Shown: positions 23,040 to 33,995 of the stretch, in pieces
How positions within the stretch are numbered: position 1 is the stretch's first letter
Layout of the letters: each line of letters begins with the position of its first letter
Assembly (NCBI GenBank): GCA_011109175.1
Contig: RDEW01000014.1
Span: 1,245,749-1,309,748 of the forward strand
DNA from: Dicyema japonicum
Lineage: Eukaryota > Dicyemida > Rhombozoa > Dicyemidae
Reading direction: 5' to 3'
DNA: 64,000 bases
Translations under genes and position numbers: made by a program
The notes under the pieces: model-generated
The model's input: the letters and a program-made list of their open reading frames with translations, nothing else
Told to the model about the DNA's origin: nothing
Database searches by the model: none

Positions 23040-24328
23040 ATGTTGGTTCATCAAAATTTTGAAAATAATACTGATTCGGGAGTCACAAAAAGGTCAGTCG
23101 TTATTAAAATAATAAAGTGATTTCTCATATTTTACATACTTGACTGGCAATCAATCAGATTTTGATGTCAAAAATTGTGCCAAAGCCTGTAAGTGGTCCT
23201 TCGACGGTACTAAACTGTTGGTCTCATCCGACGATGCCTGCCTTCGACTGTATAATTTCGAGGACTGTTTTGAAAAAAGAATTTTCAAGCCCACCATAGT
23301 AATTGATTAAACTTTTTCAGATGGGAACCATCGTGGCTTCTCATTCGCATATTATTTATGACTTTTCATGGACTGAAACTGACATTATCGACAAACAGCT
23401 GTAAAATATCTTACTTATTACTGGTTCCTTTATTCAGGAAATGGACAGCCTCTCCATATCATGGACGCTAACACTTTTTCCTACGTTGGTTCTTACATCT
23501 ATAAAACTGATCTGGTTAATCTCTGTGCTTAATTTTCAGGGTAACGTGAAAAGTCCGTACAGCTGTACCTTTTCGATGAATTCTGAGTTTGTCCTCGCTG
23601 GTTTTTGTGGAAGAATTTTGGTTTATGACACTGAGAGGCCTGGCTGTGACTTTATCGTCAATATTAGTACTAATTGTACTATCATTTTGTAATCCTAAAG
23701 ATAATGACGGAGTCTCTCACTTAAATGGGATCATTTCTACCATATCACCGAATCCTGTTCAGAATTACCTCCTTGCTGGGGGTTGTTATGACGGAACAGG
23801 TCTTTTGTGGAGTTATTTTAGTGGGTTTGTTCAACATGAGATTGAAGAGACCCTTGCTAGCCGTGTTTAAGGGACATATGGAAGGAGTAACTCATGTAAT
23901 GTTTTCGAATGATGGGATCCGTTTATTTAGTGGAGACCGAAAGGTTTTGATGGGAGATGACTTTTCAGGGATCAGAAATTGTGTGCTGGGATCTGAGGAT
24001 GACTGGGAAGGTCGTGGGAGCATATAGGAGGGTTCAATCTACTAGTCAGAGGGTTTATTTTGACATGTAGCACGTTTGTGATCAATTTAAGATATGATGA
24101 TTGTCTCCTGTCTGGTGATGACTATGGAAGGGTTGTAATGTGGGGGAGTGATGGAACAGAGAGTAGTCAAATAGTGCACGAGGATGTTGTTAGTGGATTG
24201 AGGTAGTAATTAATAGTAATGCTAGTGTTAATAAAGTATATAAGGTTATGGCCACGTGCTCTGGAAGTAGACACCTTTGTAGTACTAAAGGTGATAATTC
24301 TGTACGTATATGGAAAATAAATTTATAA
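23040..24328 (+). CDS. WRAP53/TCAB1-like WD40 protein
   Basis: Ten exons: 23040-23092, 23118-23298, 23321-23400, 23438-23514, 23540-23666, 23701-23824, 23850-23943, 23969-24066, 24092-24202 and 24226-24328. Introns are 25, 22, 37, 25, 34, 25, 25, 25 and 23 nt, all GT-AG. The product (about 349 aa) shows WRAP53-type WD40 blocks: CAKACKWSFDGTKLL, GNGQPLHIMDANT, GRILVYDTERPGCDF, LLAVFKGHMEGVTHVMF, GSEIVCWDLR and DDYGRVVMWGSDG. WRAP53 recognises CAB-box RNAs and brings telomerase and scaRNAs to Cajal bodies. One conflict remains: joining exons 3 and 4 across the 37-nt intron is off by one base, so an indel error or mutation is likely there. It lies tail to tail with the SLC44 gene. Confidence 0.8.
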
Positions 24329-24398
24329 TATCATTAAATTGTGTTTATGTTTTATTTTCAAATAATATAATTTGACAAAACTAATTTGTTAATTATTG

Positions 24399-26936
24399 TT
24401 AATGTTTGTTATTTTTCGTAACAATTTTGATTAGTGTTTTGGTCATGTAATAAGGTTTGTCATCTGACCCGTCGTTAATGTTCATGTCCTCCACTAAATA
24501 CATAAGCAGGGTAATTACAGAAGCATATGAATATGGTGGTGACACCAGAATTATATATTTCATACAAAGCTATGTTTAGTATTAAGGCGAAAATACCCAC
24601 AACCTAAACTACTAATCCACATATACAATGACAGGGATGATTCTATAGTTCAGATCTAATGGGTGGACTCCGATAAAGTGTTTATCAACACTGACTGACT
24701 CAAACTTTTCGAAAAACCACAAATATGCGAGTATGGCTGAAAATATAAGAATATTAGACTTGTGAAAGCAGTGGAAAACAGAACAAATACAAAAATAATG
24801 ATTTTGGCAAGTAAATTTGTAATAAGCAGACTAAATGTTAAATCTGTGATTACCTCATGGGATTATTGAGAATAAGAAAGAAAACCTTTTTGGAAGAGTA
24901 GCAAAAATTATTTCCATGAATGACAATCTGTAATAAACAGAACGTGATTACATAAATGTATGTATTTTCAGTAATAAACTTTATGACTTTATCTAAACAC
25001 CAAAAAAAGCATTTCATGTATCTTAATAATATCAATAATTACTTTATTATTGTATTCACAAATCTATTGTTGTATTTGTTGAGTTTAAGTGAAATGTATT
25101 CCAATATTAATCTAATATACTTTACAATGGCAATCAATATGGAACCAAAGGCAATAGACCCAAGGTGATATCTAAATGTTACATCAATTCTGCCTTAGAG
25201 TTGTCCTGATGGCTTTCATTGTTGGTAAGGATGGTATGTCTTTGGGTTTCTCTAATGACCAATAGTATCCACTAAAACTCCCAGCAATAACACAAGTATT
25301 TAATCCATGAATGAATTGAATTATCCAAATCCACATAAACAGAATGAATGCGTATAACAAGTATTGATATCTTAGAGTGAAAACAAATATCACTTTGTCT
25401 CTCCATATTTTACGAATTTGCAGGCATCCGCCATAATATCCTAATGTTTAATTGAATTATTACAGTTGGTTTGCAGGAAATGTAATCACTGATATTTAAT
25501 GTAGAATTACCAAATCGTGGATTCCCCATCGTGTTTACATATCTGTGCTTTAAGAGAGGAAATATACCCACAAATTATAATACACATAAATGTAACAACC
25601 AGAATTAGCAATATATTGAATATACCCCACAGGTACACCCCCCATACATAATTCAAAGCCCTGGTATATTCACAAAAATCAAACTTTGAAGTCTCGGCGA
25701 GCAAATGGGTCGCAATTTTTATTTTTCTTATAGTTCCGATGACTACCAACAACAGCAGAATTAAGAATATTAGGAAAATAATGGCTACACTAAATTCATT
25801 AAAAACCTAAAGTCAGATTCAGATTGTAAAAATCTCCATAGGTTTTGAAATTTATTTTGAATTCATTTGGCCAACTTTCACCTCCAGCATTTTTTATTTT
25901 TATATATCTTTGAAAAAATAAATAAGATCCTGGAACTTAAAGTGAATGGGAAACCTGCTCCCAACGTTAAAAACAAAAAGACGAGAATGAGGGCAATCAA
26001 AGGTCCAACAAATAATCTGAGGATAAAAATAGTAACGAATCCGATTAATATTGATAATAAAGAAAATCTGTTGAATATATTATTTATACAAGAAAATTTC
26101 ATTTTTTGTGGTCAAAATGTCACTCAAAGATGCCAATACAAAGGACTTGCTTATATCAAACAAGTGATTATTTCTCAAGTTATTATAAATCACAAACTTC
26201 AAAAAGTCACCGAGTTTTGTTATACTCATGTTTTTTTTGTACATTTGAATAGTGTGGTTTATATCGACTAATTGCATTAAAACCTTGGGGATGCATCTTT
26301 TGACCACTACAATGTTACAATTGAATAGTACAGCTTTGTGTTTCCAACAAGTAACTAGGACATTTATTATATTTGATTATGGTTGAAAACTACTTGTTAT
26401 TCATTTGGGTTACATTGTCAGTAGAATTAGCAAAGGGACAATACCCATCTTTCATAAAGGTTTTGTAGTTTACAGAATTAATAATTTTGTTAGAATCGGG
26501 ACATTTACTCACACACACCTGAATTAATGTCCTAAGTACTTGTTGTGAAGGACATCCATTGATGAGGGAATCCATTTCCAAACAGACAATAAAGTCGAAA
26601 AATAAGAGATATGGTTTTTCCTGGTAATTCTTGTCTTTCCCATTATTGACTCCGCACAACTTTCCATTCGAGTCGGTTGGATTGGTAATTCTCCTAATAT
26701 CTCCGTAAGTCACACCTGAAAAATCATTATGAATATGTACAACCAATGATTGCTACCCCAACCAATGCTATAATAAGTACTACAAACAGCAACAGACAAA
26801 TCAAATCAGTACATCTTCTACATATTACCAACAAACTCAGAAACCTTTCAACTTTTAATCCAGCATGGTAGTTCAATCGTTCAGACATATCGAAATAATT
26901 GTGCTGTAAACGACGAAACCGTTTTTTATTTATCAT
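24399..26936 (-). CDS. Choline transporter-like protein (SLC44/CTL family)
   Basis: Seventeen exons give exactly 717 codons with no conflict. Introns (plus coordinates): 26716-26740, 26355-26393, 26307-26331, 26068-26089, 25930-25954, 25785-25806, 25489-25510, 25441-25463, 25371-25393, 25172-25193, 25022-25042, 24928-24951, 24831-24853, 24737-24759, 24604-24626 and 24494-24518. All are 21-25 nt except one of 39; intron 10 starts with GC. The ATG at 26936 opens a cytosolic N-terminus, then TM1 at about residues 44-65 after RRCTDLIC. Family signatures follow: TYGDIRRI, LCGVNNGKD, KPYLLFFDF, VCVSKCPDS, LRLFVGPLIALIL, FRYHLGSIAFGS-like (RYHLGS), FFWCLDKVIKF, NFCYSSKKVFF, and NDGSDDKPYYM at the C-terminus. 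SLC44 proteins are multi-pass membrane proteins linked to choline or ethanolamine transport. Substrate here is inferred from family only. Confidence 0.92.
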
Positions 26937-27477
26937 TAATGCACGATTAAAAGCTAATCAGCTATAACATATTTGATTTACATCAGTCGTCACTATGTGA
27001 TTAAAATGGTAACAAAAGTTTATAAGTTTTCAAAAATAAGAGTTTTTACAATCAAGTAAAGACGTTTTATTTTCATAAATTTAGTGCTAAATTATACAAA
27101 AATTCTATTGAATTCCCTCATAGCTCAATTAACTTGTTATTATAATAGGATTATTTATTAATAACTGCGAAATTAAGTTTTTGATATCCGCATATACGAA
27201 AAAGAATAGTTTTATTATCTATTAATAAAGATATCTCCCGGGAAGCCTCGGGGAACACGCAGTAAGGGGGCAGCAGATCCAACCCATAGAGTTCACATTA
27301 TACTCGCTTTTTTCTCCATGTTTTTTCATCATTTATAAGATCTACGGCTAGTGATCACCCTGTTCTATTGACAGAGTTGAAGAGTTCGAGCGCACTGGTT
27401 TTAATCGATGGTAGATGCGTGTTCTCTGTGAATTCCCTTATCGCTTTTGGTGATGAAGTGTGGTCAGTGACCTTTTG
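26937..27477. other. Upstream region of the SLC44 gene
   Basis: AT-rich spacer with no ORF or RNA gene that I recognise. Around 27235-27300 the sequence (CTCCCGGGAAGCCTCGGGG) is the far edge of the LINE fragment that follows. The SLC44 promoter presumably lies in the first 200 bp, but no element stands out. Confidence 0.4.
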
Positions 27478-28135
27478 TTATGACGACAATGTCACACTTG
27501 CGCAGTCTTGCTGAGTGCTTAAACAAGTATTGCATAAGAGTAGGCTGAACGCCGTGTAAAAATGAATCAGTGACTCTCCGGGAAGATTGAGACCATTTCT
27601 TCCGTGGTCCATTGCACGTATCCCCGGGTTAGCTTTTCCATCCCTGGCGTTCCAGTCCCCGGCGACAAAAAGAATGTAAGAAAACGAAAGATAGTAGTAT
27701 AAACTCGTGAATGTAGAGTAACATGCGTCCAGCTTTTCCATAATTGTTAAGACTCATGCTCTTGTTGGGAATATGCATTTATAATGGAAATGACTGAGTT
27801 AATTTTATTTCCGAATTTGATTTGCAGCACTGAGACACGATCTAATGCTGCCCACATTCTTGTAACAAAGTGAAACAGGTCCTGATGGATTGCAAATCCG
27901 AGACCATAATGACAACATCCCGATGAGATGGTAAAAAGGATAAATTTGCCAAACCGTTCTGTACATTGTACGGTCGTTTTGTCTTTTGTAGACAGCAGAC
28001 AGAGATGTTTGTATTTTGTTGGATCGCATGCCAGTTGGTGTTTCTTGTAGGGTTGTTTATTAAAAGTTCCCAGAGTGAACGGACAAGTCGGTAAAGAATA
28101 CGAATAAGACATAGTGCAATAGAGACGTCGTCACC
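27478..28135 (-). mobile_element. 5' end of a LINE E-family element: endonuclease, broken
   Basis: On the minus strand the 5' end GGTTGAGGTGGTGACG at about 28141 resembles the start of LINE E. The endonuclease follows: FTLGTFNKQPYKKH, CCHYGLGFAIHQDLF, VISIINAYSQQ, a frame change, then FVAGDWNARDGKANPG and HGRNGLNLPG. It stops near 27478. No RT follows, so this is a 3'-truncated or rearranged copy. Confidence 0.8.
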
Positions 28136-29110
28136 ACCTCAACCAAAAATCTAAAAATGAATAATATAAAAATCAGAAAATTTATAAATCGACCAAACGA
28201 TTTTTATTTATAGAGTTTTCCTATCAATAACGACAAAAAATTACATTATTTTTATTAAAATTTCTCTCTTTTCGAGAGTTTCAATAGCTCACTCAATGCT
28301 GCGCAAAGTTGCAGTATAGTTAGATAAACATGATAGAGAAAATTATTTTATGTTAAACTACAAAACAGTTAACAATTTCTGGAAGCTCACTTCAGTCATG
28401 GCTAACCACTCTCAGAATTGAAAACCTGTCTCTGATGACGATTTTTAAGGAAATGCGCTAAATAAGCTAGATCCTTTCTCCAATATCCATCTTCCTCCTT
28501 GTGAGAGGCGACAGCTCATCAGGGTCAGTGATCTGCTTCCAAGATAAACAAATTATTCAATATACTTGGCCCCAGTAGGCAAAGTTTATCAGGCTGATCG
28601 ACACTTCAGAATTTTGCTAACCATTTTAAGACTAACATGAACTCATCTTTTATCTACTAAAATAATCGTTGACTGTCTTAAAATTTTCCGGAGTGGAAAC
28701 AGAACTTTTCCAAAAAATGCGAAGGATTTTCTTGCTTCATTAGTTGAGCTTTGATGGGATTTGTTAATATGTGAATTGCATATTGCTTATTTCTCACAGT
28801 TAAATACTCAATTGCTTGTTGTGAACGTTCTTTTTCAAAGTTAAAACATACAACATATTCGTGGATGTCAAATCAGGCAAGTATTTTCTCTGATCAGCAT
28901 TGAATAGAAATTCCTGACAAGCGAGGTGAAAGAAGCTGAGGTACTGACAGTAAAGGAACGATTGGACATTTGTTTATTGTTTAATAAATTAAATAATGAT
29001 AAATCTCACTCTTATGTGTATTTATTCTCACAACTTAATTTATTTTATTCACGATTAAGTTAGTTATAAGGGATTTGGGCAGTAGATAGCTTTTGCACGC
29101 CCCTGCTTTT
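28136..29110 (-). other. Spacer with one unrecognised open segment
   Basis: Between about 28890 and 28690 the minus strand is open for some 60 codons (EYVVCFNFEKERSQQ, IHILTNPIKAQLMKQ, PSHFLEKFCFHSG). It has no ATG, and I do not recognise it. It could be an exon of an unplaced gene or a repeat relic. The rest shows nothing I can support. Confidence 0.3.
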
Positions 29111-29460
29111 GGCTGAGGTGGTGACGTGACTCGATTGCACCAATACTGTTTTATAGGATTTAAAGATGACAATTCCAGTATTGTCAGAAGCTGAACTGAA
29201 TTAAATTGTGGTAAATGCAAAATCTACAATTTTACCTTTCAGAAGATAAGTATTCAAAATCTGTGTCATCTTTCGCGAATTTACTACCTGATGTAATTTC
29301 AGACCAGATGAAGATCTTATATTCATCTGATCCCTTATCACCATAAAGGCAATGGCAAGAGCGATAGAGCTTAGATGGTACTAATGTCTCTTTTGGCATA
29401 ATTTTGTGGCACATCATACACTCTGCTCTCTTCGAATCGTCCTCAAACTGGCAAAATTCA
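29111..29460 (-). pseudogene. BED zinc-finger exon remnant (ZBED5/SCAND3-like) beside a LINE 5' scrap
   Basis: Plus 29111-29130 repeats the LINE 5' start (GGCTGAGGTGGTGACGTG). On the minus strand, 29450-29232 reads FCQFEDDSKRAECMMCHKIM then KETLVPSKLYR. This is a BED-type CxxC finger like those opening ZBED5/SCAND3-type hAT proteins. The histidine part is degenerate. A near-identical copy of 29158-29391 sits at 33552-33783. Confidence 0.55.
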
Positions 29461-29648
29461 TAAGCAAGATATTCTTATATTTTTCTATTTTAGAAGTGGA
29501 ATAATAACAAACTTTAATAGGCATACTATCAACCATTTTTTTTGGTTGAGCTGGTGACGTGGCTCTTGATCTCAATGTCTGGAAAACACAGTTTCAAGCC
29601 ATTGGACTTCTCCCTTCTCACGTTTAACGTCAGGGGACTCTCTAGCGT

Positions 29649-32153
29649 TTGGAAACGGAAGGAACTGGTCGAGGATCTTTCAAAATACAAGGTTTCAATC
29701 GCCTGCCTTCAGGAGACCAAAGTAATCAACGGGATCGAAGAACAACATGCGAACTTTTGACTAATCTTCCTTTTGGTGGAAACAAGCACTATGGGCTAGG
29801 ATTTGCAGTCAGGAAAGATCTATCCAAGAGAGTCTGCAAATGTTACAATGTGAACGATAGAATCGGGGTGTTGCAATTGAAACTGGATGACCTCAACCCG
29901 TCGAAGAAATATCTAACTATAATAAACGTGTACGCCCCTCACAGTGGATGGCTTAATAAAAACCCTGAGGAGATTGATGACTTTTACACTAGTCTTTCTG
30001 CCGTTTTCTCCATGTATGCTCTCTCAACACTAGTAATGATCGCAGGAGACCTAAATGCGAAAGCTGGCACCCAGGTTACGACCGATGAGACATTCATGGG
30101 AAGGCATGGTAGGGGGAAAAGAAATCTCCCGGGAACTCTACTAGCTAACTTCTGTCAAACGAACAACCTATTTTTATGCAATACAGCCTTCATGCATCCA
30201 GCCAGACATAAATCTACGTGGTCGGGACACAGAACAAACCCCGAAGGGCGAGTGATAAATATGTACAACCAGATCGACTATATCATATGCAGGCAAAAAG
30301 ATCGAGGAATTATACTTGATGCACGAGCTTATGGTGGATCGATTATCGACAGCGACCACAAAATGGTTATTGCTAGACTTTCTCTAAAGAGATTTATGGT
30401 ACTACAAAGAACGAAACGGAAGCACATTGAAACCACAGAACCCAACTATAGACGTTATAATCTGGAATCCTTAATCAGTCAATCAGAAGGGGCCCTAGAA
30501 TTCAAAGAATATCTGGATGCAGAACTAGAAAACATGCCTACAGATTTGCCGCCCGGAAAATCCTGGGATTTTGTAAAGCACTCAATACACAAAGGAGCCA
30601 ATCTGCATCTATTGAAAGAAAATGAGAAAACCCCATCGCACAATGAAATTTCCACGGTGAAGGACCTTGCCAATAAACAGAAGACCATATGGATGCTATA
30701 TCAAAATACTGACGATTCGAACGTAAAATCAAAATTGCGGCTAGAAAGAAAAACTATCAAAGCAAAAATAAGAAAAACTATACGCCAGCATAACAGAAAT
30801 AAAGCACTGGACCAGATTAAGAAGATAGAATCTCTCAAGGACAACGCTAGATTTTACGAGGCTGTGAAACAGATGAAAGGAAATAGACCCCATCAACAGA
30901 TAATGATAAGAGATGACAAAGGAACGCAAATCGTGGACCAAATGGAAGTGGCTGAAACTATCGCTGCCCACTTTGGAAAACTTTTTGACCCAAGGAACGA
31001 CACTACCAACCTAGAACGAGGAAAATTGGACGAGGAAGTCACACCATATGAAGTTGAACTTGCGAGTTCCAAGTTGAAAAACAACAGGACTCCTGGCCCC
31101 GACGGACTCGCTGGTGAATTCTTCAAATATGGAACCCAAAAGCTGTATGAATGCATCGCTAAAATCCTGAATGAAATGTACTATTATGGTCACACGCTGA
31201 CCCTGGGAGAGGGTATCTTGATACCTGTACAGAAGGCGAATAAACCAAGATCAAAGGTGGAGAACCTCTGTCCGGTCATATTAATGAATTCACTTCGGAA
31301 AATTCTGGCGAACATAACATTACAAAGGATGGAAGGACGCCTAGATACTTTTCTGTCGCCATACCACAGCGGATTCCGAAAAGGAAGATCTACTTCCGAT
31401 GTTTTGTGGTCCCACAAATGGAGATCTGCGGCCGTTCAAAAGTTCAAAATGTCTACAACCATCCTCGGAATCGACATTTCGAGGGCCTTCGACTCTGTCG
31501 ACAGACGGAGGCTAATACTGGTTTTGGAAAGTTTCCTAGACGCTTCAACTGTCAGAATGACCACCACCCTCCTAGCTGATACTTGGCTCACTGTAAGAGT
31601 CGGGGGAGCCTTGTCTCGCCGATTTGAGACGACTGTTGGCACTCCACAGGGAGACCCATTATCACCTATACTTTTTGTCATATACCTTGAAGCTGCTTTA
31701 CGGGAGTCAAAACCGATAATGGGTGAAAAGACAAACATTATTGCGTATGCTGACGACGTAGACTTTACTTCAAATGACAAAATACCGCTCACCCGCTTGA
31801 TGGAAGAAGTGTCTGGAAGACTAGCCGAATGGTTCCTAACAGTAAATCCGGACAAGACTGACGTAACTGAACTCAAGAGGGAAGAAACAAGGACAGAGGA
31901 GTACTGGCGCAAATGCAAAAAGCTTGGCTCCCTCCTAGGAGACCATGAAGAAATTACGAGAAGGAAAACCCTAGCACAAACTGCCCTCTCCAGATTAAAG
32001 AACATCTGGCTTCACAAAAAGGGCCTTGACATTATAACAAAAACTCGATTATACAACTCGCTAGTGAAACCCATACTACTATATAACGCTGTTACCTGGG
32101 CCTGCTCAAGAAATGAACTGAAGAGGCTTAATGCGTTTCATAGAGACCAATAA
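29649..32153 (+). CDS. LINE E main ORF: endonuclease and reverse transcriptase
   Basis: The main open frame runs about 800 codons. Its first about 35 codons (to about 29750) are out of frame with the real endonuclease start, which is in another frame at 29574-29758 (LLTFNVRGLSSVWKR, CLQETKVING). In frame are GLGFAVRKDL, NVYAPHSGWLNKNPEE, IAGDLNAKAG, GRHGRGKRNLPG, NQIDYI and SDHKMV (endonuclease). The RT follows: NRTPGPDGLAGEFFKYG, GFRKGRSTSDV, GIDISRAFDSVDRRRL, GTPQGDPLSPILFV and IAYADDVDFT (catalytic), then KKLGSLLGDHEE. It ends early at the TAA near 32153; the C-terminal tail continues from 32160. Confidence 0.9.
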   Translation: METEGTGRGSFKIQGFNRLPSGDQSNQRDRRTTCELLTNLPFGGNKHYGLGFAVRKDLSKRVCKCYNVNDRIGVLQLKLDDLNPSKKYLTIINVYAPHSGWLNKNPEEIDDFYTSLSAVFSMYALSTLVMIAGDLNAKAGTQVTTDETFMGRHGRGKRNLPGTLLANFCQTNNLFLCNTAFMHPARHKSTWSGHRTNPEGRVINMYNQIDYIICRQKDRGIILDARAYGGSIIDSDHKMVIARLSLKRFMVLQRTKRKHIETTEPNYRRYNLESLISQSEGALEFKEYLDAELENMPTDLPPGKSWDFVKHSIHKGANLHLLKENEKTPSHNEISTVKDLANKQKTIWMLYQNTDDSNVKSKLRLERKTIKAKIRKTIRQHNRNKALDQIKKIESLKDNARFYEAVKQMKGNRPHQQIMIRDDKGTQIVDQMEVAETIAAHFGKLFDPRNDTTNLERGKLDEEVTPYEVELASSKLKNNRTPGPDGLAGEFFKYGTQKLYECIAKILNEMYYYGHTLTLGEGILIPVQKANKPRSKVENLCPVILMNSLRKILANITLQRMEGRLDTFLSPYHSGFRKGRSTSDVLWSHKWRSAAVQKFKMSTTILGIDISRAFDSVDRRRLILVLESFLDASTVRMTTTLLADTWLTVRVGGALSRRFETTVGTPQGDPLSPILFVIYLEAALRESKPIMGEKTNIIAYADDVDFTSNDKIPLTRLMEEVSGRLAEWFLTVNPDKTDVTELKREETRTEEYWRKCKKLGSLLGDHEEITRRKTLAQTALSRLKNIWLHKKGLDIITKTRLYNSLVKPILLYNAVTWACSRNELKRLNAFHRDQ

Positions 32154-32504
32154 CGGCAGATGATATTCGAAAAAAGTGACACGAGGATGTCATCTAATCT
32201 TCTTTATAAGAGGACGAAGACTTCAGAAATTTCTAATGAGATTCTGGATACACGATGGAGGTTTTTCAGCCATATTCTGCGACTGGACCTAGATGCCCCC
32301 GCGAACGTAGCCATGGAGGATTACTTCTTGTTGGAGGCCCTCCGTTTCCGTGGTCGCTCAAAAATGACACTGGCAGTCGTTCTCGACGAGGACCTCAAAG
32401 AAATGGGACGGCATCTTGAAAGTGGAGAGGATTTTGACTGGTTGCGCACTGCGGCTTCGAATAGGAGGAAGGATGTTAATATTAATGTGGTTTTACCTGG
32501 CTAA
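32154..32504 (+). pseudogene. C-terminal tail of LINE E protein beyond the stop
   Basis: After the stop the same frame type continues with FEKSDTRMSS, then TRWRFFSHILRLDLDAPANV, AMEDYF, RFRGRSKMTLAVVLDEDL and DWLRTAASNRRKD. This is the conserved tail of this LINE family, also at 16233-15845. A single T-to-A change (TTA to TAA) would explain the separation. Confidence 0.8.
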
Positions 32505-32815
32505 TTGGATGAAGTTTCCTGTCTGTTTTGTCAGTTCATCTTCTTCCCCTGCCTACTAGAGTGGCGTCATGTGATCCTTTTCTCAGGTGGTGCTTAGTGT
32601 CAGGCAGGCACGAAAAAGGATTATTTGCTCTCCCCCACTCCACTGGAGGAGTTTCGACAACTGCAAAAACTGGATGTCTTTTAACTTTCATGCTAGTTCT
32701 GGGTGGACTTATGTAACGTTGAAGGACTTTTTCTGTGCCTTGGAAACTGGATGCACTTAATTAGTTGTGTACCTCTTTCTCGATGTATCCGGGGTTAAAA
32801 AATAAATTAATTAAA

Positions 32816-33550
32816 AAATTAACGCCACCTGGAAATTGTTACTACAGAAGAAGTGAAACGAACCATCATGAAGTACCGAAGGGAGATCTTGGATTTATCA
32901 TTATTCAGACATTGAGTGAAATAGCAAACCTCAAGTTTCATATTAACCTCTTATTCGCATCTCTCGTCCAAATGAAAATGTATTCAGCACGTAGAAAAAT
33001 TATTTTTCCAACGGAGGGATTGAAAATGAGAAAAAATAAATAAAAATTTTCTACCCTTAAAAATTTACTACGCTATTGGTCGGGAATTGAAAAAGAACCA
33101 TTCACTTGTCTCCACAAGAAGACGATTCACCCCTCACGTCTATGCTGCCGCAATGTGTGAGGATCCCACGATTAATTAATTTAATTTTATAGTGGACTTT
33201 GAAATTTTTCATTTCATATCTGGTGACTTAAGCTGTTCAGAAGAAACGATAACAGACGACAACTTATCTTCTTTTTAGTGTTTTCTGAGATTGTTGAAAA
33301 AGACGGAAAATTGATAAAAAAAGACGTTAAGGCTCAATTTAATATTGATATAATTTCAAATCGCTTTTCGTACGCGTGTGATTTGTGGGGACCTTCATTA
33401 TCATGGACGAATATTAAGAAAATCGAGGACAAACAAAAGAAGGTTTTTAGAGTCACGGAGCTGTGGACTTGTGGGAGACACAGAACCGGACCGACTACTC
33501 TGGAGGTCATCATAAAACTAATCTCCGGCATGCAGGAAAGTGGCCTTGCA
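32816..33550 (+). mobile_element. LINE remnants (two types)
   Basis: At 32826-32920 a broken frame reads LEIVTTEEVKRTIMKYRRE, like the linker before a LINE RT. At 33279-33550 an open frame reads RFSYACDLWGPSLSWTNIKK and KKVFRVTELW, a CR1-like RT C-terminus. It ends at the N at 33551. Confidence 0.55.
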
Positions 33551-33551
33551 N

Positions 33552-33783
33552 ATTTAAAAATGACAATTCCAGTATTGTCAGAAGCTGAACTGGAATTAAA
33601 TTGTGGTAAATGCAAAATCTACAATTTTACCTTTCAGAAGATAAGTATTCAAAATCTGTGTCATCTTTCGCGAATTTACTACCTGATGTATTTCTACACC
33701 AGATGAAGATCTTATATTCCTCTGATCCCCTATCACCATAAAGGCAATGGCAAGAGCGATAGAGCTTAGATGGTACTAATGTC
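33552..33783 (-). repeat. 232-bp near-identical copy of 29158-29391, bounded by single Ns
   Basis: The sequence matches the BED-finger remnant at 29158-29391 with a handful of differences. It is bounded by N at 33551 and N at 33784. It looks like a small contig placed between two others, so its position here is uncertain. Confidence 0.85.
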
Positions 33784-33784
33784 N

Positions 33785-33995
33785 GCATCTTGCAAGTGGA
33801 GAGGATCTGGACTGGTTGCGCGCTGCGGCTTTGAATAGGAGGAAGTGGATGAAACTAACCAGTGATTTGCTAATTCGTGTTGCACATGCTTTGTCAAGTC
33901 CTATGACATAGCGATAAGTGCTTATAATAATAATAATATCAACCAATATGAAAAAAAATAACACGCGAAATTCAAGTAGGCGTGGAATAACAAAA
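33785..33995 (+). mobile_element. Short 3' fragment of LINE E family
   Basis: GCATCTTGCAAGTGGAGAGG and the following codons match the LINE E C-terminal tail at 32412-32475. The match ends at about 33845, and unremarkable sequence leads to the Tigger element. Confidence 0.7.

Larger units (their letters stand above)
29530..32815 (+). mobile_element. LINE E: almost full-length single-ORF LINE (endonuclease + RT)
   Basis: The element runs from GGTTGAGCTGGTGACG at about 29542 to a 3' UTR ending GATGTATCCGGGGTTAAA plus an AT-rich tail near 32815. The endonuclease, RT and C-terminal domains are all present. Lesions are a frameshift near 29750 and a TAA at 32151-32153 where related copies have a leucine codon. 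Family members or pieces are at 14283, 14842, 15845, 27478, 33785 and 60000. This copy is the best reference for the family here. Confidence 0.9.

Noticed and set aside
23825-23840. A 16-nt intron in the WRAP53-like gene, and a 14-nt one at 23424-23437
   Set aside because: A 25-nt choice (23825-23849) keeps the frame and gives a better alignment at the first site. The 14-nt choice leaves a stop codon just upstream, so ultra-tiny introns are not supported.
31436-32005. Minus-strand ORF of 189 codons
   Set aside because: It is antisense to the LINE E reverse transcriptase and has no independent support.
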